Positions 1-8,205 are shown, counted from the stretch's first letter. The stretch: DNA of 64,000 bases from Haloferula rosea (GCF_016595525.1 NZ_JAENII010000008.1:124001-188000), one strand, 5' to 3'. Program-made: numbers and translations. The notes: generated by a model from the sequence alone, not told the origin.

Positions 1-650
1 AACCTGATCTGCGGGTAGGGAATCAGATTGAATTGCGGGTAGTCATCCACGGATGCGCCGACCCGGCCATCGGCCAGATCTCCGTAGTACTTCAGATCAC
101 TGATCACCGGCCAATTTGGATCCACCGTCGTGACCGAACTTGCGTTGGATTCCAGCGGCACGGGGAATCCGGCACCGAAGTCCTGATTCAGGCCAGGAGT
201 CACATAGGCACTGCGGTCCAAATCCAATGGATAGAATGTCTGGGAAGAGAAAGTCGACGCGTCACCCGAATTGCCGATCACTGCATCTTGAAGATTGAAC
301 CGCGTCAGGAGCCCCGCCTCGACGGAGTCCTCGGCATTGCCTTCCAGAATCGCCGAACGAAAGATCTTCTGCCACCTCAACGGAGTCCGGCTGGCAGAAC
401 TCTCGTCGGATCCATCCTGCATGCAGCGCATTGCACGGTTTGCCGTAATCGGAACGATTGCCCGCAGGACCGCATCCTCTTTTTCCGCATAGTCCAGACG
501 GAGGGTAGTCGCTGCCTGCGTGCGTTGGGATTCCACCGAGGATTCGTAGGATGAGACCATCATCATCAGCATCACCACCCCGAGGGACAGCACCATCAGA
601 TAGGAGACATAGCCTCCTTCATGCCGTGAGTTTCGCTTTGTCCGTTTCAT
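1..650 (-). CDS. Large GspK-like pseudopilin C1 (3' end outside the window)
   Basis: The frame opens at the ATG at 650-648, sharing four bases with the stop of B1, and stays open for 216 codons to the left edge, so the protein is incomplete here. A basic leader ending in Gly13 precedes a hydrophobic stretch starting YVSYLMVL, as in type IV prepilin-like proteins. Position +5 after the expected cleavage is Leu, not Glu, which is typical of GspK/PilX-like minor pseudopilins that sit at a filament tip. It is paralogous to the 723-residue C2 but clearly diverged. The verrucomicrobial 'Verru_Chthon cassette' proteins are a possible relation that I recall but cannot test. Likely role: tip or minor subunit of an inner-membrane-anchored pseudopilus. 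Substrate unknown. Confidence 0.75.
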   Translation of the reverse strand, partial: MKRTKRNSRHEGGYVSYLMVLSLGVVMLMMMVSSYESSVESQRTQAATTLRLDYAEKEDAVLRAIVPITANRAMRCMQDGSDESSASRTPLRWQKIFRSAILEGNAEDSVEAGLLTRFNLQDAVIGNSGDASTFSSQTFYPLDLDRSAYVTPGLNQDFGAGFPVPLESNASSVTTVDPNWPVISDLKYYGDLADGRVGASVDDYPQFNLIPYPQIR

Positions 651-1177
651 AGCTGCTGGGTTCCTGAGTAAACAAGTTCTTCACCGTTGGGCCCCGTGAG
701 CGTCATCCGCAGGATGCCCTGTTCCACTGAAAACGTCACATCGGTCGGCTCCTTGGATATCGCCCAATCCGCCGGACCCACCACACCAGTCGAGGGGATC
801 AGTCGGTAGTACAAGCCCGTTCCCGTTCCCGGATCTTCAAACGACAGGATCGCCGCTTTCTCGGTGCCATCGGACTCCATGAACCGCAAGACGAGCACCT
901 TGGCATCCTCCAGAACCGCCCCCTGGCCGGACCTCAGTGCATTCATGTCCGCGAAGAGCTGATAGCCCTCGGCACTGCTAATGACCCGCACCACGTAGTT
1001 GCTGATCAAGGGGGCCTCCCGGACGAGGAAATCCTGAGCCCTGAAAATCCTCAGGAAGCTCATCTGCTGATTGAAGAGCATCAGACTCATGGCAGCCACC
1101 ATCATGCCGACCGACATCGCCAGCGTGAGCTCGACCAGCGTGTACCCTCGCCGAATTGCGGTTCTTGCCGTCTTCAT
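647..1177 (-). CDS. Type IV pilin-like protein B1
   Basis: A 176-residue protein with a classical prepilin start: short basic leader, cleavage expected after Gly11 (RRG|YTLVEL), Glu16 at +5, then a hydrophobic helix of about 20 residues. The start ATG overlaps the stop of A1 (ATGA), and its own stop overlaps the start of C1 in the same way, so the three genes are translationally coupled. The protein is almost identical to B2 (178 residues); the main difference is a short Gly-rich insertion in B2. It would be processed by a prepilin peptidase and assembled by a PilB/PilC-type machine, such as the pair at 51107-54110. The specific structure built is unknown. Confidence 0.85.
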   Translation of the reverse strand: MKTARTAIRRGYTLVELTLAMSVGMMVAAMSLMLFNQQMSFLRIFRAQDFLVREAPLISNYVVRVISSAEGYQLFADMNALRSGQGAVLEDAKVLVLRFMESDGTEKAAILSFEDPGTGTGLYYRLIPSTGVVGPADWAISKEPTDVTFSVEQGILRMTLTGPNGEELVYSGTQQL

Positions 1178-1716
1178 TGCGATCTCACCACGGTTCGGGA
1201 TTTCACATACTGACGCCCACCCACTTCATAGAGGAGAAGGCTCTGAAACTTCCAAACCTTCATGCCGGCTGGATTGGTCGAAACCGTACCGCTACCTCCG
1301 TCGATCGGGAAATTGTTCGAATCCGGAGTCCGGGTCCGGACCACCGTCCCACTGATCTCCTTCCCTCCCGGCAACTTCCCCAACACCACATTCGCCTCCG
1401 ACTTGGCCGGATAAACCGGCCACGGTGACGTGTTTGCCAGCAGATCCTCAAAGGGCAGACGCTGCGCATACGCCTTCTCATAGGTAAGATAGGCGTCCGT
1501 GATCGTCTGTTGCAGCGTCCACTGACGGGGCGCCGTGACGTTGATCGCAAGCTTGAGCAGGATCAACGAGAGGCCGGTCAGGAAGGTCAGCGCGTAGGTC
1601 GCCTCAATCAGGATCGCTCCCCGTGAACGACGGGTTCGCGCACGGCGAAACCGGCCCACAGGGGCCGCGAAGCCGCGCTTCCGCGATGTTCTTGGAGGAG
1701 GAGTCTGGGGAGACAT
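1174..1716 (-). CDS. Type IV pilin-like protein A1
   Basis: First gene of the second cassette copy. I chose the ATG at 1716-1714 (180 residues); the frame also runs 12 codons further upstream, through the inverted repeat at 1721-1742. It has an unusually long basic leader of 33 residues (A2 has 13), then RG|AILIEA with Glu38 at +5 and a hydrophobic helix. The mature part is about 80% identical to A2. Its stop overlaps the B1 start. The longer leader and the hairpin upstream are the clearest differences from A2 and suggest separate control of this copy. Confidence 0.8.
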   Translation of the reverse strand: MSPQTPPPRTSRKRGFAAPVGRFRRARTRRSRGAILIEATYALTFLTGLSLILLKLAINVTAPRQWTLQQTITDAYLTYEKAYAQRLPFEDLLANTSPWPVYPAKSEANVVLGKLPGGKEISGTVVRTRTPDSNNFPIDGGSGTVSTNPAGMKVWKFQSLLLYEVGGRQYVKSRTVVRSQ

Positions 1717-1720
1717 TTCA

Positions 1721-1742
1721 CAAAGCTTAACAATAAGCTTTG
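1721..1742 (-). promoter_or_regulatory. Perfect inverted repeat just upstream of A1
   Basis: CAAAGCTTA (1721-1729), loop ACAA, TAAGCTTTG (1734-1742): a perfect 9-bp stem in the 66-bp gap between the stop of C2 and the start of A1. On the transcribed minus strand it ends four bases before the A1 ATG and no T-run follows, so it does not look like an intrinsic terminator. No Shine-Dalgarno sequence is visible for A1. It could be an operator, an RNA processing point between the two cassette copies, or a structure that tunes A1 translation. Confidence 0.5.
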
Positions 1743-1782
1743 CGATAGGCAACCCACGTGATCACGCAGGAAACCGCCGATT

Positions 1783-3954
1783 TCAGGGGTCTTGTGTGAC
1801 ATATAGCTCGGCTCGACGCTCCTCGACCATGACCAGCCAGTTCATCATGGTGACCGGAGGAAGCGCCGATGGATGCCGGATCTGAGTAAGATTGACGGCA
1901 ATATTCGAGTGCGCCACGTCCACATCGCTGCCCGTTTTCAGATCGAGCAGGTGGACCGCAGAGTCCCCTCCTCCACCCGAATCGCCGGCGAGATTCCCGA
2001 CCTGACCGGAAATACTAAGTTTGAAAGGGTCGATCTCCGCTCCATACCGCTTCTCTGGCGCAAAGAGCGAACTGGGCGGGTAGTAGGGAGATGGAATCCC
2101 GGAGTCGAGCGGAGGCGGCACCGCGATGGTGTTGAAATCGTCGGCGATGTAGAGCCTCAAATTGGTCACGAGCGAGAACCCCTTGTCGAATTTGCTGAGA
2201 TCCGCGCACTCCTTGAGCACCACCCCGTAGTCGAGTTCCGTGCAGGGAATCGACGGTTGTTCAAGGTAGGCATGCCCCGGATACGCCACATTGACCACCA
2301 AAGAATGGTTCACGCTGAGATCGTCAGCTCCAACCGTTTCAAGGAACCCCTCCATTCTTTCCGGATAGACCTCCACACACCATTTCTCATCCTGTAGCAG
2401 TGCCACCTTGAAGGGGTAGGACGGACGATAATAGCCGTACTTCAACGAGCCGACCAGCGGATCTCCAAACCGGGCATTGGTGAACTGCACATCCCCACTT
2501 GCCGCCGACTCGTAGTAGAATGAACCATTTCTCCCGTAGGCCACATCCACCGGATAGGGGAAATTGACCGTCTCTCCCTCAACCGCGCATCGGATGTAGC
2601 CAGCGGGCAAGGCCGCATCGCTGGGGTTCTCATCGAGCCTGATGTCGAGAACCTGAAGACTCCCCCCCTTGAGATACTCGAAGCGCAGGGCCGTCGGCAT
2701 CGGGTTGTATTCATCCACCGTGTCCGTGATATCGAGTCGCATCGCACACTGCTTCGCTCCGACCGAGTACTCGTCCCATGTCGTGGAAGAAAGCACGTCC
2801 GTCTCGGGATTGTGGGCATGGCGATCGAAGAAGCTCGCACCCCGGTTGATCGGGAAAAAGGCCGCACGCCCCGCCTCAGATGCCAGGGAAACCGGCATGA
2901 AGGTCTCATGATCCACCTCGAAGCGCTCCCTGACCCCTGGAGCGAAAGGGCTCGACCCCGCCTGCATGTTTCCCACCGCCGCGCTGTCATCGATCTCAAT
3001 GCCCCGCCTTCCCGAAATCCGGGATAGGGTCATACCCTCCTCGATCCTCGCACGGGTCGCGAAGACACCACCTTCCACCACCGCATTCTCCCACGCGCTT
3101 CCATCCGCATGTTTTCCCAATACTGCAAAGGCCTCGGCAGAGATCGCAAGCTGCGAGGGAATCTCGAATACGGACACCACGAAGTCCCGCTCCATGTTGT
3201 CGACTCCGGTGCGGGAGTCATCGTCTTCCGCGAGGTCGAGGCTGAATGCCCACCAATTCCGCTTCGCCACGAAGGGCTGGCCCGGTTCGGCATAACCGAA
3301 TCGGATGTTCGGATAGGGGATCAGGTTGAACTCAGGGTGTTCATCCACCGGGAGCCCCAGGTGTGCTTGCGCCCGGTCGCGATACACCTTCTCGCGGCTG
3401 ATGATTGGATAAAGCCTGTCCCGAACCAGCATGGTCGAATTGGCGGAATCCAGTGGTGCCGGAAAGCCAGGCCCCATGATCCGTCCCGTACCGGGTGATA
3501 CATCCCAGCTGTGAGGGTCCGGCTCGATGGGATCGAAGGTCGTCAGGATGTTTCCATAGGCCGAGTCACCCGCGGTGGCCTGAAAGGTGTTATCCAGACC
3601 GAACTGGGACTTGAGATCGGAATCCACCGAGGTTCTCGCATTCGCCTGATCAAGTGCTTCGGAGAACAAGCTTTTCCATCGGACCGCCTGTCGGGTCGCT
3701 GCACTGTCGTTCGAACCGGACCTCATTGCCATGATGGCCCGATTCGGCACGAGGTTGACGATGGAGCGCAGAATCTCCTCCTCCTTGTCGGCGTAGTCGA
3801 TTCTCAGAGTCGTCACCTTCGAGACATCCTGGGAAGTCACCGAGGCATTGTAGCTGGCCACCATCATCATGATCATCACCACGCCCAATGACAGCACCAT
3901 CAGATAGGACACATACCCACGACTGCGCTTACGGAAATTTTCCTTCGTCTTCAT
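1783..3954 (-). CDS. Large GspK-like pseudopilin C2
   Basis: A complete 723-residue protein. The leader ends in RSRG13 and is followed by YVSYLMVLSLGVV and a strongly hydrophobic helix to about residue 33. Position +5 (Leu18) is not Glu, as in GspK-type tip pseudopilins. The remaining ~690 residues would be periplasmic and have no motif I recognise. The start overlaps the B2 stop by ATGA. It is far larger than ordinary pilins (about 150-200 residues) and than E. coli-type GspK (about 330). It probably caps or decorates a filament made of A2 and B2. The equivalent in the next copy (C1) is only moderately similar, so this subunit may set specificity. Confidence 0.8.
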   Translation of the reverse strand: MKTKENFRKRSRGYVSYLMVLSLGVVMIMMMVASYNASVTSQDVSKVTTLRIDYADKEEEILRSIVNLVPNRAIMAMRSGSNDSAATRQAVRWKSLFSEALDQANARTSVDSDLKSQFGLDNTFQATAGDSAYGNILTTFDPIEPDPHSWDVSPGTGRIMGPGFPAPLDSANSTMLVRDRLYPIISREKVYRDRAQAHLGLPVDEHPEFNLIPYPNIRFGYAEPGQPFVAKRNWWAFSLDLAEDDDSRTGVDNMERDFVVSVFEIPSQLAISAEAFAVLGKHADGSAWENAVVEGGVFATRARIEEGMTLSRISGRRGIEIDDSAAVGNMQAGSSPFAPGVRERFEVDHETFMPVSLASEAGRAAFFPINRGASFFDRHAHNPETDVLSSTTWDEYSVGAKQCAMRLDITDTVDEYNPMPTALRFEYLKGGSLQVLDIRLDENPSDAALPAGYIRCAVEGETVNFPYPVDVAYGRNGSFYYESAASGDVQFTNARFGDPLVGSLKYGYYRPSYPFKVALLQDEKWCVEVYPERMEGFLETVGADDLSVNHSLVVNVAYPGHAYLEQPSIPCTELDYGVVLKECADLSKFDKGFSLVTNLRLYIADDFNTIAVPPPLDSGIPSPYYPPSSLFAPEKRYGAEIDPFKLSISGQVGNLAGDSGGGGDSAVHLLDLKTGSDVDVAHSNIAVNLTQIRHPSALPPVTMMNWLVMVEERRAELYVTQDP

Positions 3955-4487
3955 AGCTGTTGGGTTCCCGAGTAGACCAGTTCTTCACCATTCGGGCCCG
4001 AGAGAGTCATCCTCAGAATACCCTGTTCGACTGCGAATGTAACATCCGCCGGCTCCTTCGAGATCGCCCAATCCGGCGAACCGACCACTCCGCTGTCGGG
4101 GATCAGGCGGTAGTACAAGCCCGGGCCGAGTCCTCCCCCCGGATCCTCGAACGAAAGCACCGAAGCCCTTTCCGTTCCATCCGACTCCATGAACCTCAGC
4201 ACCAGGACCTTGGCATCCTCGAGAACCGCACCGTCACCGGACCGCAGCGATGCCATGTCACTGAAAAGCTGGTAACCTTCGGCGCTGCCAATGACACGAA
4301 CCATGTAGTTGCTGATCAACGGTGCCTCTCGCACCAGGAAGTCTTGGGCACGGAAGATCCTCAGGAAACTCATCTGCTGGTTGAAGAGCATCAGACTGAT
4401 CGCCGCGACCATCATGCCCACCGACATCGCAAGCGTCAGTTCGACCAAGGTGTAACCCCGCTTTCTCCTGAATGAAACCCTTCTCAT
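3951..4487 (-). CDS. Type IV pilin-like protein B2
   Basis: A 178-residue prepilin-like protein. The frame is open for 26 more codons upstream, but the ATG at 4487-4485 gives the right leader (MRRVSFRRKRG|YTLVEL, Glu16 at +5) and the same four-base overlap with the preceding gene as in the other copy. About 87% identical to B1; differences cluster in a short Gly-rich insertion after the SFEDPG motif. Hydrophobic helix residues about 12-35, then a small soluble domain. Expected to be cleaved by a prepilin peptidase and assembled at the inner membrane. Middle gene of the first cassette. Confidence 0.85.
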   Translation of the reverse strand: MRRVSFRRKRGYTLVELTLAMSVGMMVAAISLMLFNQQMSFLRIFRAQDFLVREAPLISNYMVRVIGSAEGYQLFSDMASLRSGDGAVLEDAKVLVLRFMESDGTERASVLSFEDPGGGLGPGLYYRLIPDSGVVGSPDWAISKEPADVTFAVEQGILRMTLSGPNGEELVYSGTQQL

Positions 4488-4966
4488 TGTGACCGGACCA
4501 CCGTTCTTGATTTGACATATTCCCGCCCCCCGAGCTCGTAGATGAGCAGGCTTTGAAACTTCCATACCTTCATCCCCGCCGGGTTGGTGGCGGCGGATCC
4601 ATTTCCGCCATCCAAAGGGAAGTTGTTGGGATCAGGAGTCCTGGTGCGTATCACCTTCGCCACGAGCGCGGTCGCTCCGGGAAGTTTTCCCAGTTCCACC
4701 GTCGATTCGGCCTTCGAAGGATACGCAGGCCATGGAGAATCCCCACCGAGCAGGTCCGCAAAAGGCAGGCGCTGGGCGTAGGCCTTCTCGTAGGTCAGAT
4801 AAGCATCCGTGATCGACTGCTGAAGCGTCCACTGACGCGGAGCCGTCACATTGACGGCCAGCTTCAGAAGAATGAGCGATAAGCCGGTCAGGAAGGTCAG
4901 GGCATAGGTCGCCTCAATGAGGATGGACCCACGTCGATACTTGTTCCTGCGGGAAGATGGCCTCAT
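4484..4966 (-). CDS. Type IV pilin-like protein A2
   Basis: First gene of the six-gene operon. The reading frame continues far upstream, but that extension is antisense to the next gene and unlike a protein; the ATG at 4966-4964 gives a normal prepilin leader: cleavage after Gly13 (YRRG|SILIEA), Glu18 at +5, then a hydrophobic helix. 160 residues. The conserved C-terminal half includes AGMKVWKFQSLL and ends KSRTVVRSQ in both paralogues. Only nine bases separate its start from the divergent start at 4976, so the promoter of this operon must overlap coding DNA. Confidence 0.8.
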   Translation of the reverse strand: MRPSSRRNKYRRGSILIEATYALTFLTGLSLILLKLAVNVTAPRQWTLQQSITDAYLTYEKAYAQRLPFADLLGGDSPWPAYPSKAESTVELGKLPGATALVAKVIRTRTPDPNNFPLDGGNGSAATNPAGMKVWKFQSLLIYELGGREYVKSRTVVRSQ

Positions 4967-4975
4967 GGTACGCCC

Positions 4976-5575
4976 ATGCGCAAACTTCTTGCCCTTTGCT
5001 GGTTCATCCTCGCCGGCACCCTTTGCGGCCAAGCCGTCCTTGAACCCCCGTTCGGGCTGAAGTGGGGCAACTCCCCCGACCAGTTGCTCGACTGGGCCGG
5101 CCGCCATGACCTCGACATCCGCATCACCATGCCCGGCAAGCAACCCGACATGCGGATCTTCCGGGTCGAATCTCCCGCCGGCACCCTCCCCTCGAGCCAG
5201 GCCAGAGCGGTCGAGGGTCGATTCATCCAAGGCCGCCTGATCGAAGTCACGATCCACCACGGCAACCCGGGCGCACTCGCTGACACGGTGGAGAAGCAGT
5301 TCAATGAGACCAGGAGAGAGCTCGCAAGGAAACACGGAAAGCTCACCGCCAATCAGCAGGAACGGCGTGTGGAAGATCAGTTCTCCACCCGCACTCTTTC
5401 GTTCCACAGGGAACCCGTCCAGGGGTTGTTCCTGCTGCTTGCCTTCACGGAAGTCGAAGACCTGCTCCGAAAGTCCCGAAGCGCCAGATTCTCGATCATT
5501 TACCGCAACGACAATCTGCGTCGGCGACTCGAAGCCGCTCCAGCGACCGGCGGGGGAACAACCGGTTCGAAGTGA
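4976..5575 (+). CDS. Exported protein of unknown function
   Basis: A 199-residue protein with a clear signal peptide (MRKLLALCWFILAGTLCGQA). The mature part begins with a PFGLKWG segment, is rich in charged residues, and ends in a short Gly/Thr tail. I do not recognise the family. It is divergent from the pilin operon with a nine-base gap, so the two may share a control region lying inside the coding sequences; whether it works with the pilins cannot be told from sequence. It is followed by a 115-bp convergent gap with no obvious terminator. Confidence 0.75.
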   Translation: MRKLLALCWFILAGTLCGQAVLEPPFGLKWGNSPDQLLDWAGRHDLDIRITMPGKQPDMRIFRVESPAGTLPSSQARAVEGRFIQGRLIEVTIHHGNPGALADTVEKQFNETRRELARKHGKLTANQQERRVEDQFSTRTLSFHREPVQGLFLLLAFTEVEDLLRKSRSARFSIIYRNDNLRRRLEAAPATGGGTTGSK

Positions 5576-5690
5576 TTCAGTGGGTTTCATTCCCCCTTAT
5601 GGATTGATTATGATGAGTGCATCGAGCGCCTCCGGCTGAATAGTTTGACTACCGGGGCCGCGTTCACTGTCCGTCGAGTGCGGCAACCCG

Positions 5691-6716
5691 CTACTCCACC
5701 GTGGTGACTGTCCCGTTCAGGGTCAGATCCCGGTTGATACTAAAGCTGACGTAGTCAAGTCGATCGGTGCCGAATGGGGTCTCTGTCAGAACTTCAAGAG
5801 TCCAGGTGCCACTTGAGTCAATCACCTGATCCCAGTTCTCGATGGTGAGCACACGATCGTGGGGAATCGCATCGTTGATGATCACCGCCGACCCGGGCAC
5901 CGCGGCACCGACAGTGCCGAGTGACTGGCTTCCCTTGTAGATCTGGGCATAGGTCCTCGAGTCCGGATAAAGATCATTCAGGGTCACCGTGAGTGTGGGT
6001 GTCGAGAACCTCAACTGGTCCCCATCCTCGATTCCGGCGATCGAGCCATCTGCCACCGGCCACACCTGGACATACTTCGAGGCCAGCTGAGACTCGGGAG
6101 CCTGATAGTCAGGAAGAGAGTTGATCGTGATCCTCTCCTCGCCGCGTAGCTTGGATCGATCGGCTCCCGGAAGGTTCGTCAGTGGGTAGTTGAGCACGTA
6201 GGTTCCGTTCTGACCAATGTATCCTTCGGCCAGTTTGGTCGCTTGCTCACGATCCAAGCCAACCCCGACACCATTGCCATAGCTCTGGACGTGCTGCAGG
6301 ATTTTCACCATTCGGGCCGCCAGAGGAGCACTGGGATCACTGAGCATCCCGTTGAGGGTAACCGTCACGGTGAAGGGCCGGTCAGCACGGGTCCTGGGGA
6401 TCGTCACATAGGGATCCTCTGTCTCGATCACCACGGAAGCCTGAGGCACGTAGGCGCCGACATATTTGTGATCCAACAGATAGTCGGCGAGCGTGCTGTT
6501 CTCGACAGTCCACAATTCAAACCGGGCGCCACCCGGGTCGATGGCAAGCGGAGACAGTTGTTGTCCTGTCTGAGCGACCGGCACCTGCCATTCGGCGTTC
6601 GAGAACACCTGGACCTGTCGAATGAAATTGATGTAGCTGTCGGCCTTGGCGAGCGGAGCAGCCAAAGTGCAACTCAGTGCCACGAGTGGGCAGAATCGAT
6701 GGATCGGGTTCTTCAT
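5691..6716 (-). CDS. Exported protein of unknown function, third gene of a secreted-protein operon
   Basis: A 341-residue protein with an N-terminal signal peptide cut near ALAAPLAKA|DSYINF. The body looks like beta-rich secreted domains (alternating Val/Thr, many Asp/Gly turns) with no catalytic motif visible. Its ATG overlaps the stop of the preceding gene (ATGA at 6713-6716), so it is translationally coupled to the 192-residue protein upstream, which in turn follows the 298-residue GN-rich protein. All three are exported. They probably form one cell-surface or periplasmic unit; the role is unknown. Confidence 0.75.
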   Translation of the reverse strand: MKNPIHRFCPLVALSCTLAAPLAKADSYINFIRQVQVFSNAEWQVPVAQTGQQLSPLAIDPGGARFELWTVENSTLADYLLDHKYVGAYVPQASVVIETEDPYVTIPRTRADRPFTVTVTLNGMLSDPSAPLAARMVKILQHVQSYGNGVGVGLDREQATKLAEGYIGQNGTYVLNYPLTNLPGADRSKLRGEERITINSLPDYQAPESQLASKYVQVWPVADGSIAGIEDGDQLRFSTPTLTVTLNDLYPDSRTYAQIYKGSQSLGTVGAAVPGSAVIINDAIPHDRVLTIENWDQVIDSSGTWTLEVLTETPFGTDRLDYVSFSINRDLTLNGTVTTVE

Positions 6717-7291
6717 GGTTCTTCGACGTTTGCAGTTTCAGCAGGTTCCTCGGGTGCCACATAAGGGAGCACCGAGATCGGTCCGGTTTGGTAGGTGGCC
6801 ACCACCACCTGCCGGCAGTCCTTGAATGATTCCAGCATGGCCTCTGACAACGGAGCCTGGCCCTCCGCTTGCGCGCGGGTGACCTCAACGGTGCGAATCC
6901 ATGCACGGTTCTGCATCAGGAAATCGGGCCAGTTCACCAACTGGGGATTCTCAGGCAAACCCATCACCCCTCGAAGGTCCGCAGGAAGGTGCAGAACGGC
7001 CCGCTTCGGAACGAGGGTCGCGGTATTGCCCCGCTTCAGGACCTCGGACCGTGCAATGAGGCTTTCTGGTTTGAAGGGCTTCGAACTCTTCACCTCCTCT
7101 GGGATGTTGGCAGTGGCGAGTTGACCGATCGGATTGACCGCCCGGCCGCGCCCTGCCTCGACGATCGAATCGTGTGTGGCCGCATCGCGGATCACCGCCC
7201 GTGGCGGCGCCTGATCACCACAACATCCGTCTTGTGCCCCAACAGGCACGATAAGAGCTGAGCAACCGAATAGAATCTGAATGGTCTTCAT
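6713..7291 (-). CDS. Small exported protein, second gene of the secreted-protein operon
   Basis: 192 residues from the ATG at 7291-7289; a GTG at 7312 in the same frame would add seven residues and overlap the previous stop, but the ATG puts the basic residue and hydrophobic core (MKTIQILFGCSALIVPVGA) where a signal peptide needs them. Just after the expected cut is DGCCGDQ, a Cys pair that could bind metal or form disulphides. The C-terminal tail is acidic and proline-rich. No family recognised. It sits between two other exported proteins with stop/start overlap to the downstream one. Confidence 0.7.
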   Translation of the reverse strand: MKTIQILFGCSALIVPVGAQDGCCGDQAPPRAVIRDAATHDSIVEAGRGRAVNPIGQLATANIPEEVKSSKPFKPESLIARSEVLKRGNTATLVPKRAVLHLPADLRGVMGLPENPQLVNWPDFLMQNRAWIRTVEVTRAQAEGQAPLSEAMLESFKDCRQVVVATYQTGPISVLPYVAPEEPAETANVEEP

Positions 7292-7308
7292 GGTCGTGGT
7301 TTTCTGGA

Positions 7309-8205
7309 TCACCTGATTTCGTCGTCGATGTTTCCGGAAGGATCTTCCTCACCATTGGGACCACCACCGCCTTGGCCGGGGTTCGAGACGTCAACACCAT
7401 CCACGTTGTTGCCGTGTCCATTGTTGTTCTTGCAGTAGTCGAAGCTCGCAAGAACCACGAGGTCCTGAAGGTCGAAACCCGAAGCATTGGTGTTCGTCTG
7501 ACCGAGCTCGATCAGATAGATGACATCCTTCGGTCCGATGTTGATGTAGCCGCCCGCATCAAGGTAGGGCTCGAGGAAGCTCTCAATGTTGCCTTGGTTG
7601 AAGGCAGGAACACTCGAAGGAGGGCGCTGTCCATTCACCAGAGCGATCACATTATCGGTGGGATAACCGGTCGAGCGCCAATCCTTCCAGCGGCTGCCGT
7701 CGTAGCACCTAGCCCTGATATCAATGGGCTGACCGGCTGGAACCGAACTCGCAAAGTAGGTCTGATTCGGCTTCACCTTGTCCTGGGTATTGTAGAAGAA
7801 CTGATTCCAGGTGCCGCCACCGATCCGCACCTGGGCCTGCACATAACCCCACACCGGTTTGCCCCTTCTTGTCCCGATCTGGTAAGACGCACCTAGAACA
7901 CTGATTTCCATGCACAGGTCCGTGGTGGGAGTCACGGTGTCGTCGTCGGGGTCGACGTCGACCACGTCATTCGCCGCTTCGGGATACTGGATGTCCCAGG
8001 TCAGCGTCGGGTGAGTGCCGGTCTGCACGAGGGTCGGGAACGCATCAAGAGTTCCAACCGGAATCAATGGTTCCTTGGGCTGGTTCCCGTTTCCGTTCCC
8101 GTTGTTGCCATTGCCATTTCCGGCGAGGGCAATCGTGGGGCTGACAAATGACAAAGTCATGGCAAGGGCAGCTGCCGGCAAGGCAGCTCGTAGGCTGGTT
8201 TTCAT
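7309..8205 (-). CDS. GN-repeat exported protein, first gene of the secreted-protein operon
   Basis: 298 residues with a signal peptide ending near PTIALA|GNG. The mature N-terminus is a low-complexity Gly-Asn run (GNGNGNNGNGNGNQ) and the C-terminus is a second Gly/Asn/Asp-rich stretch. Between them is a globular domain with a WDIQYPE segment, several Trp and Tyr residues and two Cys. No known domain recognised. Low-complexity ends suggest a flexible surface or extracellular protein. Two further exported proteins follow it closely on the same strand. Confidence 0.75.
   Translation of the reverse strand: MKTSLRAALPAAALAMTLSFVSPTIALAGNGNGNNGNGNGNQPKEPLIPVGTLDAFPTLVQTGTHPTLTWDIQYPEAANDVVDVDPDDDTVTPTTDLCMEISVLGASYQIGTRRGKPVWGYVQAQVRIGGGTWNQFFYNTQDKVKPNQTYFASSVPAGQPIDIRARCYDGSRWKDWRSTGYPTDNVIALVNGQRPPSSVPAFNQGNIESFLEPYLDAGGYINIGPKDVIYLIELGQTNTNASGFDLQDLVVLASFDYCKNNNGHGNNVDGVDVSNPGQGGGGPNGEEDPSGNIDDEIR

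Larger units (their letters stand above)
1..4966 (-). repeat. Tandem duplication of a three-gene pilin-like cassette
   Basis: Two successive copies of the same gene order (small pilin A, small pilin B, large pilin C) lie on the minus strand: A2 4966-4484, B2 4487-3951, C2 3954-1783, then A1 1716-1174, B1 1177-647, C1 650 to beyond base 1. Within each copy the genes overlap by the same four-base stop/start (ATGA). By eye, B1 and B2 are about 87% identical in protein, A1 and A2 about 80% after the leader, and the visible part of C1 only about 40-45% identical to C2. The conserved order, overlaps and similarity show a duplication followed by uneven divergence. Confidence 0.9.

Noticed and set aside
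4128-4152. ATCCGGGGGGA on the minus strand inside pilin B2, matching the apex of the RNA-like hairpins
   Set aside because: It encodes a Gly-rich insertion in a clear coding frame, and the flanks pair poorly. Probably coincidence of GC-rich coding sequence.
4967-5590. In-frame upstream extension of pilin A2 to 368 residues
   Set aside because: The extension is antisense to the real exported-protein gene at 4976-5575 and lacks a prepilin leader; the internal ATG at 4966 restores the paralogue's layout.
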